A stretch of DNA of 39,965 nucleotides from Acidobacteriota bacterium. Lineage in GTDB: Bacteria > Acidobacteriota > Terriglobia > Terriglobales > Acidobacteriaceae. The stretch covers positions 1 through 39,965 of the forward strand of contig JAHFUA010000012.1 in the NCBI GenBank assembly GCA_023265315.1, given 5' to 3'. Positions 34,742 through 39,965 of this stretch are shown here, piece after piece (the first letter of the stretch is position 1; each line of letters begins with the position of its first letter). The notes below the pieces were generated by a model, which was not told the DNA's origin, did not search any database, and was given only the letters and a program-made list of their open reading frames with translations. Made by a program: the position numbers and the translations under genes.

Positions 34742-35767
34742 ATGGCTACTTACGTGAACATCGAGCCAACCCAGAACCTCGAGCCTTTCAAGGGAGTTAA
34801 GAAGCTACCCCTCGAAGAATACTTTACCTCAGGGCACCGCACGTGCCAGGGCTGCGAGTCGGCGCTGGTGATGAAGATGATGGTGAAAGCCGCCGGCCCC
34901 CGCACCATCGTGCTGGGCAGCACCGGCTGCATGTACGTGGCGAACACCACCTACTACAGCACCTCGTGGGTAGTGCCGTGGATGCACACCCAGCTCGGCA
35001 GCAGCGGTTCGGCGGCGTTGGGCACGGCCGCCGGCCTAAAGGCGCTCATGCGCAAGGGCAAGATCAAGAACGAGCCCATCAACGTGATCGCCTTCTGCGG
35101 CGACGGCGGCGGGGCGGACATGGGCCTGGGGGCCATCTCCGCCACCCTCACCCATCCCGACTACAACTGCCTGATCCTGATGTACGACAACGAGTCCTAT
35201 GCCAACACCGACATCCAGCTCTCGGGAAGCACCCCCTGGGGCGCCAACACCACCTTCAGCACGCCCGGCCCGGCGAAGCGCATCATGCATCACCGCTGGA
35301 AGAAGAACATGGCGGGGATGATGGCCGCGGGGCACCCGACCTGCCGCTACGTAGCGACCATCTGCATGTCCTATGGTCTGCACGGCATGAACTCCATCCG
35401 CAAGGCGCTGACCATCGGCGGGCCGACCTTCATCCACTCGCTCGATCCCTGCCCCAAGGGCTGGGACTACGACCCCATTCAGTCGCACGAGCTGGGCGAG
35501 CTGGCGGTGAACACCGGCGTGTGGCCGCTGTATGAGGTGGAAGACGGCGTCCTGCGGCTGACCGGCCGCACGCAGCAGATCGCCGACAAGCGCATCCCGC
35601 GGCAGCCGGTGCGCGATTACCTGCTCCGGCAGGGACGCTTCGCCCACTTCACCGACGACGACATTGATTACTTCCAGAGCAAAGTGGACGAGATGTGGCA
35701 CAAGTGGTTGATCCCCGGGGCCATCCCCTTCCACAAGGAGATTGAAGCTGACAATCCGCCCGCGTAA
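34742..35767 (+). CDS. 2-oxoacid (probably oxalate):ferredoxin oxidoreductase, beta subunit
   Basis: The TPP- and cluster-binding beta subunit, 341 aa. The proximal 4Fe-4S ligands are Cys35 and Cys38 (RTCQGC), Cys63 (GSTGC) and Cys237 (LDPCPKGW). The TPP diphosphate/Mg motif begins GDGGGADMG (residues 120-128) and ends with Asn150 in YDNESYANT. Everything required for catalysis is present. It completes the gamma-delta, alpha, beta set. The stop codon lies inside a terminator stem, so the oxidoreductase operon ends here. Confidence 0.92.
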   Translation: MATYVNIEPTQNLEPFKGVKKLPLEEYFTSGHRTCQGCESALVMKMMVKAAGPRTIVLGSTGCMYVANTTYYSTSWVVPWMHTQLGSSGSAALGTAAGLKALMRKGKIKNEPINVIAFCGDGGGADMGLGAISATLTHPDYNCLILMYDNESYANTDIQLSGSTPWGANTTFSTPGPAKRIMHHRWKKNMAGMMAAGHPTCRYVATICMSYGLHGMNSIRKALTIGGPTFIHSLDPCPKGWDYDPIQSHELGELAVNTGVWPLYEVEDGVLRLTGRTQQIADKRIPRQPVRDYLLRQGRFAHFTDDDIDYFQSKVDEMWHKWLIPGAIPFHKEIEADNPPA

Positions 35768-35784
35768 GAGGCGTGGGCGGTTTT
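35756..35784 (+). terminator. Intrinsic terminator overlapping the beta-subunit stop
   Basis: CCGCCCGCG (35756-35764) pairs with CGTGGGCGG (35772-35780), including one G-T pair, followed by TTTT (35781-35784). The TAA stop (35765-35767) is in the loop. A translating ribosome would shield the 5' arm, so termination may depend on translation ending. Confidence 0.7.
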
Positions 35785-35891
35785 CATAATTCGGGTTGGG
35801 GTTTAGCGCGCCGACCGGCTGGGACGTTAGAGAAGTAACGGCATTTTGATAATGATCCGTTAGTCCGTGGAGCCACCCGGGAGGTGTGCTT

Positions 35892-37235
35892 ATGGCTGAT
35901 TACGCGACGCCCGCAGGCGCCATTCACCCATCGCGTATACCCAATCGCTGGGTCCAGTTGATTGCCGGCATTATCGCGATGATGGCCATCGCGAACCTGC
36001 AATACGCCTGGACCCTGTTCACCAAACCCCTGCAAGCCCACCTGCACGTTTCGCTCACCGTCATCCAAGGGGTATTCGCAGCGTTCATCCTGGTGGAAAC
36101 CTGGCTGGTCCCATTTGAAGGAGCGCTGATCGACCGCATAGGTCCGCGCCTCATGCTGGGCATGGGCGGGATCCTGGTCGGATTGGGCTGGCTGGGTTCG
36201 GGCTATGCCGAGTCGCTGCGCAGCCTGTACTTCTGGTACATGCTCGGCGGCCTGGGCGCCGGGTTCATCTATGGCGGCACCGTCGGCAACGCCCTGAAGT
36301 GGTTCCCTGACCACCGCGGCCTGTGCGTGGGGCTCACGGCGGGAGCTTACGGCATCGGCACGGCGGTGAGCGTCGCGCCTATCGCCAACATGATCAAGAC
36401 TTCCGGCTACCAGCACACCTTCATCGTCTTCGGTATCATCCAAGGCGCTGTTGTGGTGGTCGCCGCGCTTTTCCTGGCCAAGCCTCCGGTGGGTTGGATG
36501 CCGCCGAACTGGAAGGAAAAGGAAGCGCAGGTCAAAGCCCGCGTGCACAGCTCCAAAGTGGACATGACACCGATGCAGATGGTGAAGAACAGCTCGTTCT
36601 GGATCGTCTACTTCATGATGACTCTGGTGGCCTTCGGCGGCCTGGTGGTCACCGCCCAGCTCAATCCCATGGCGGTTTCCTACAAGGTGGACAAGATCAT
36701 CATCTTCGGCGGCATGACCGCATTGGTGCTGGCCATCGAGGTGGACCGCATCCTCAACGGGCTGACGCGGCCCTTCTGGGGATGGGTCTCCGACCACATC
36801 GGCCGCGAGAACACCATGTTCATCGCTTTCACCGCGGAAGCGTTGGCGGTATTCGCGCTGCTGCAACTGATCCACCGTCCCCTCTGGTTCATCGTCCTGT
36901 CAGGGCTATGCTTCTTCGCCTGGGGCGAGATCTTCTCGCTGTTCCCCTCGATTACCGGGGACCTGTTCGGCAAGAAGTGGGCGACCACCAACTACGGCAT
37001 TGTGTACACCGCTAAGGGAACGGCATCGTTGTTCGCCGGTCCCGGTGCCGCTTGGTTGTTCTCCAAGACCGGAGCCTGGACGAAGGTCTTCTGGATCATG
37101 ATCGCCTGTGACCTGACCGCGGCTTTTTTGGCTCTGCTGTGGCTCAAGCCAGTGGCTAAGCGTACAATTGCTCGCGCGGAAGCCGCGTTAGCTGAGCCCG
37201 TCACGGCGCGTGGCGCAGTCGCGGGAGTTGCCTGA
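35892..37235 (+). CDS. OxlT-like oxalate/formate antiporter family MFS transporter
   Basis: A 447-aa, twelve-TM MFS protein close to the oxalate:formate antiporter group. Family landmarks include NLQYAWTLFTKPLQ, DRIGPRLMLGMGG, ALKWFPDHRGLCVGLTAGAYG and SITGDLFG. The two positive residues that bind oxalate in Oxalobacter OxlT (Arg272, Lys355) have counterparts in Arg293 (LTRPFWGWVSDHIGR) and Lys375 (NYGIVYTAKGTAS). ATG 35892 is preferred, 7 bp after GGGAGGT; GTG 35886 adds only two residues. It follows the oxidoreductase genes and probably supplies their substrate. The counter-ion is uncertain, since formate is not a product of the oxidoreductase. Confidence 0.9.
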   Translation: MADYATPAGAIHPSRIPNRWVQLIAGIIAMMAIANLQYAWTLFTKPLQAHLHVSLTVIQGVFAAFILVETWLVPFEGALIDRIGPRLMLGMGGILVGLGWLGSGYAESLRSLYFWYMLGGLGAGFIYGGTVGNALKWFPDHRGLCVGLTAGAYGIGTAVSVAPIANMIKTSGYQHTFIVFGIIQGAVVVVAALFLAKPPVGWMPPNWKEKEAQVKARVHSSKVDMTPMQMVKNSSFWIVYFMMTLVAFGGLVVTAQLNPMAVSYKVDKIIIFGGMTALVLAIEVDRILNGLTRPFWGWVSDHIGRENTMFIAFTAEALAVFALLQLIHRPLWFIVLSGLCFFAWGEIFSLFPSITGDLFGKKWATTNYGIVYTAKGTASLFAGPGAAWLFSKTGAWTKVFWIMIACDLTAAFLALLWLKPVAKRTIARAEAALAEPVTARGAVAGVA

Positions 37236-37352
37236 TCGCGGCGCTGTTGGTTTCCTCAAGGCCCTGCGCGTAAACAGTTTGGGATCGCAATGCCGTGGAT
37301 GCGCGGCATAGCGTTCTTGTCTTTTTATCCATTCCACAACAGGGAGGCAATG

Positions 37353-38501
37353 ATGAAACCGAAGGCCACATTCGTTTCCACACTGGCTTTGCTTGTTCTC
37401 GCAACCGCACTCGCATGCGCCCAGCAGGCCCCGGCCAAGAAGAAGGCGGCTGCGGCCCCCGCCGGCAAGCACTACACCCTGCCCGCCACCAAGGAGAACG
37501 TGCAGTGGGGCTGGCTCGACGTGAACGAGAAGCCCAAGCTCACCGTCAATTCCGGCGACACCGTCTCCATCGAGACCTGGTACCACGCCCTCGACCAGCT
37601 CAAGCCCAAGCCCACGGATCACACCATCGAAGGCCCGCCCATGGACAAGATCGCCGGCTGGCGCAAGGAGAATGATGGCGGCGGTCCACATTCCGTCACC
37701 GGTCCCATCTACGTGAACGGCGCCGAACCCGGGGACACCCTGGAGATCCGCATCCTGAAAATCGTTCCCAAGGAATACGGCCAAAATTTCAACCTGCCCG
37801 GCAAGCAGTTTCCCACCGGCCTGTTGCCGAAGGAATTCCCCGAAGGCTTCGTCCGCTACTACAAGTTCGATCTGGCGAAGATGACGACGGAGTTCAAACC
37901 CGGCATCGTACTCGACCTCAAACCATTTCCCGGCATCGTCGCCGTGGGCGTGGATCCCAACGAACCCAAGGAGAAAGCCGGCCCGCCCATCAAGGACGAC
38001 AAAGGCCGCACCAGCACGCTGCGTCCGTGGAAGAACGGTTCCAACATGGACCTGAACGAGCTGCAGGCCGGCTCCACGCTCTATGTGCCCGTCTTCAACA
38101 AAGGCGGTCTCATCTGGATCGGCGACGCGCACTGCCGCCAGGGCAACGGCGAGGTCAACCTGGAGGCGATCGAGTGCGCCTATAAAGAGATCGAGATCCA
38201 GCCCATCGTGCGCAAGGACCTGAAGATCGAGTGGCCGCAGGCGGAGACCAAGGATTACTGGATCTTCACCGGCTTCGACGAGGACCTCGCCGAAGCCATG
38301 AAGATCGCCGTCCGCAACACCATCGACTGGCTCTCCACCCAGAAGATGGTGCCCATGGACCGCTACGAGGCTTACGCGCTGGCTTCCATTACCGCCGATT
38401 GCCGGGTCACGCAGATGGTGGACATTCGCAAAGGCGTCCACTGCATGGTGCCCAAGTCCATCTTCGTGAAGCACGCAAAGATGGCCGCCAGCAAGCCGTA
38501 A
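37353..38501 (+). CDS. Exported acetamidase/formamidase family protein
   Basis: A 382-aa member of the FmdA/AmdA amide hydrolase family, which normally makes ammonia plus formate or acetate. It starts with a signal peptide (KATFVSTLALLVLATALAC) and a Lys/Ala-rich linker, whereas classical members are cytosolic. The core motifs are GDTVSIETW, the SVTGPIYVNGAEPGDTLE block, and the metal-rich GGLIWIGDAHCRQGNGEVN loop. ATG 37353, 5 bp after GGGAGG, is chosen over ATG 37350. The Cys ending the signal core (ALAC) is not a canonical lipobox. Direct downstream partner of the OxlT-like transporter. Confidence 0.88.
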   Translation: MKPKATFVSTLALLVLATALACAQQAPAKKKAAAAPAGKHYTLPATKENVQWGWLDVNEKPKLTVNSGDTVSIETWYHALDQLKPKPTDHTIEGPPMDKIAGWRKENDGGGPHSVTGPIYVNGAEPGDTLEIRILKIVPKEYGQNFNLPGKQFPTGLLPKEFPEGFVRYYKFDLAKMTTEFKPGIVLDLKPFPGIVAVGVDPNEPKEKAGPPIKDDKGRTSTLRPWKNGSNMDLNELQAGSTLYVPVFNKGGLIWIGDAHCRQGNGEVNLEAIECAYKEIEIQPIVRKDLKIEWPQAETKDYWIFTGFDEDLAEAMKIAVRNTIDWLSTQKMVPMDRYEAYALASITADCRVTQMVDIRKGVHCMVPKSIFVKHAKMAASKP

Positions 38502-38514
38502 GCGATAACAAAAT

Positions 38515-38546
38515 ATGTAGAGACGCAGCATGCTGCGTCTCTACAT
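38515..38546. repeat. Dispersed palindrome, copy 3
   Basis: A perfect 32-bp palindrome containing the whole core of copy 1. It sits 13 bp after the formamidase-type gene and immediately before heptad locus E, the only place in the window where both repeat classes touch. Confidence 0.85.
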
Positions 38547-38555
38547 GTCCTCCCC

Positions 38556-38595
38556 ACTCCCTACTCCCTCTCCCTACTCCCTCTCCCTACTCCCT
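38556..38595. repeat. Heptad repeat locus E (direct array)
   Basis: Units ACTCCCT, ACTCCCT, CTCCCT, ACTCCCT, CTCCCT, ACTCCCT: four heptamers and two hexamers, with no inverted partner nearby. A TATATT (38603-38608) follows that may be the -10 of the nitrilase gene, so the array occupies the -35/upstream region. Confidence 0.88.
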
Positions 38596-38634
38596 TTTCT
38601 GTTATATTTCGGAGGCTCCGGGGGGTCACTCGCC

Positions 38635-39537
38635 ATGCCTCGCATCGTCCGCTGCGGCCTTATCCAGGCGCGCAATGTTCTCGGTCCCGACCGCTCCCTG
38701 GCCGAGATCAAAGAAGCCATGATCCAGAAGCACGTTGGCCTGATCGAGCAGGCGGCCGGCCAGGGAACCCAGGTGCTCTGCCTGCAGGAACTCTTCTACG
38801 GTCCTTATTTCTGCGCCGAGCAGGACCCGCGCTGGTACGAGATGGCCGAGCTGGTGCCAGAGGGTCCCAGCGTGCGCCGAATGCAGGAACTCGCGGCCAA
38901 GCACCAGATGGTGATGGTCGTGCCGGTGTACGAGGAGACCATGCCCGGCTTCTACTTCAACACCGCCGCGGTGATCGACGCCGACGGCCGCTATCTCGGC
39001 AAGTACCGCAAGCACCACATCCCGCATTGCCATCCCGGCTTCTGGGAAAAGTTCTATTTCACGCCCGGCGACCTCGGATACCCGGTGTTCGAGACCAAGT
39101 ACGCCAAGGTCGGTGTGTACATCTGCTACGACCGCCACTTTCCCGAGGGCGCGCGCGCTCTCGGCCTGAATGGTGCCGAGATCGTCTTCAATCCCTCGGC
39201 CACCGTGGCCGGACTCTCTGAATATCTGTGGGAGCTGGAGCAGCCGGCGCATGCGGTCGCCAACCAGTACTTCATCGGCGCCATCAACCGCGTGGGCGAG
39301 GAGAAGCCGTGGAGCATCGGCGAGTTCTACGGCAAGAGCTACTTCTGCAATCCCCGCGGCAAGATCGTCGCCCAGGCCAGCCGCGACCGGGACGAGGCGC
39401 TGGTGGCCGAGCTCGACCTCGACCTGATCGCGGAAGTGCGCAAGGTGTGGCAGTTCTTTCGCGATCGCCGCCCAGAGACCTACGGTATCCTCAGCGCCCA
39501 GAGCGCGCAGAGCGGCCGCGCCGCAGCCGCAGATTAA
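38635..39537 (+). CDS. Nitrilase superfamily amidohydrolase (beta-ureidopropionase/N-carbamoylputrescine amidase type)
   Basis: A 300-aa C-N hydrolase. The catalytic triad is Glu52 (CLQELFYGPYF), Lys126 (GKYRKHHIPH) and Cys164 (VYICYDRHFPE). The blocks EQDPRWYEMAE and HPGFWEKFYFTPGD fit the beta-ureidopropionase/carbamoylputrescine amidase branch, which releases CO2 and NH3 from N-carbamoyl amines. ATG 38635 gives the usual MPRIVRCGLIQ N-terminus; in-frame codons upstream read the heptad array. The next gene, 8 bp later, is an aminotransferase, so the first branch (pyrimidine degradation to beta-alanine) is favoured. Confidence 0.9.
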   Translation: MPRIVRCGLIQARNVLGPDRSLAEIKEAMIQKHVGLIEQAAGQGTQVLCLQELFYGPYFCAEQDPRWYEMAELVPEGPSVRRMQELAAKHQMVMVVPVYEETMPGFYFNTAAVIDADGRYLGKYRKHHIPHCHPGFWEKFYFTPGDLGYPVFETKYAKVGVYICYDRHFPEGARALGLNGAEIVFNPSATVAGLSEYLWELEQPAHAVANQYFIGAINRVGEEKPWSIGEFYGKSYFCNPRGKIVAQASRDRDEALVAELDLDLIAEVRKVWQFFRDRRPETYGILSAQSAQSGRAAAAD

Positions 39538-39545
39538 GGTTAACC

Positions 39546-39965
39546 ATGACCAAAGAAGAGATCATCCGCAAATATAAGCAGTACCTGTTCCCCTCCGTCA
39601 GCACGTACTACTCCGAGCCGCTGGTCACCGACCATGCCAGCATGCAGTACTTGTGGGACCTTGAGGGCAAGAAGTATCTCGATTTCTTCGGCGGCATCGT
39701 GACCATCTCGGCGGGTCACGCCAACCCGCGCATCACCTCGAAAATCAAGGCGCAGATCGACAAGCTGCAGCATGCCTCCACGCTGTTCCCCAACGAGGCC
39801 ATTGTGGCGCTGGCGGAGAAGATTGCCCGCCTCACCCCCGGCGAGATCAGCCAGAGCTACTTTACGAACAGCGGCACCGAGGCCAACGAGATGGCCATCC
39901 AGCTCGCGCGCGTGCACACCGGCAATTTCGAGGTGGTGGCGCTGCGTCACGGATACAGTGGCGGC
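39546..39965 (+). CDS. Class III (aspartate-family) aminotransferase, 5' part
   Basis: The first 140 codons, open to the window edge. It matches PLP fold-type I class III transaminases of the AGXT2/beta-alanine:pyruvate kind: YLWDLEGKKYLDFFGGIVT, the SAGHANPRI substrate loop, and the PLP phosphate-binding YFTNSGTEANEMAIQLAR. The PLP lysine lies beyond the window. Beside a ureidopropionase-like gene, transamination of beta-alanine to malonate semialdehyde is the best guess. dihydropyrimidinase and preA/preT genes would be expected further on. Confidence 0.88.
   Translation, partial: MTKEEIIRKYKQYLFPSVSTYYSEPLVTDHASMQYLWDLEGKKYLDFFGGIVTISAGHANPRITSKIKAQIDKLQHASTLFPNEAIVALAEKIARLTPGEISQSYFTNSGTEANEMAIQLARVHTGNFEVVALRHGYSGG

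Overview
The window looks like a chromosomal segment from a high-GC Acidobacteriota (probably Terriglobia-type) bacterium. Supporting signs are a VWFA-related protein of the acidobacterial family (23395-24375), a small Hfq-like Sm protein beside it, a DUF1684 protein, and a housekeeping set with menaquinone-type methyltransferase, AroB and NadB. There is no phage, insertion sequence, CRISPR array, rRNA or tRNA that I can see.

Layout. 1-7 kb: terC/alx, nadB (minus), aroB-menG, then a minus-strand pair of a parvulin-type foldase and an SDR epimerase. 7-9.7 kb: a CDF metal transporter with three tandem C-terminal dimerisation domains, then a lower-GC patch with a duplicated hairpin element and an orphan 131-aa gene. 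9.69-11.9 kb: an 81-codon glutaredoxin-like gene whose first redox cysteine position is an in-frame TGA (a probable selenoprotein), followed by two tandem EamA transporters. 11.9-15.7 kb: an FAD oxidoreductase, the 3' remnant of a lost gene, and an atypical membrane glycosyltransferase. 15.7-26.5 kb: M16 peptidase, rlmN, a GNAT acetyltransferase, pheA, lon, a fused moaD-moaE, the VWFA protein, Hfq-like, inositol monophosphatase and DUF1684. 26.5-31.2 kb (minus): PIG-L deacetylase, NTF2-like protein, APC permease. 31.5-37.2 kb: an FCD-type GntR regulator, a three-gene 2-oxoacid:ferredoxin oxidoreductase in the order gamma-delta, alpha, beta, and an OxlT-like transporter. I read this as an oxalate import and oxidation module. 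37.3 kb to the end: an exported formamidase-family protein, a beta-ureidopropionase-like nitrilase and the start of a class III aminotransferase, probably the beginning of a reductive pyrimidine or beta-amino-acid degradation cluster.

Three observations stand out. First, the UPPC glutaredoxin with a hairpin downstream of the TGA. Second, the oxalate oxidoreductase/OxlT module: the alpha subunit has Arg where pyruvate enzymes carry Thr, and the transporter keeps the Arg and Lys that bind oxalate in OxlT. Third, a hidden repeat system. Five intergenic loci carry short arrays with a 7-bp period, each locus with its own heptamer and four of them with a matching inverted array; one pair flanks a whole gene. 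Separately, three copies of a GTAGAGACGCAGC-type palindrome are dispersed between genes, one with compensated base changes.
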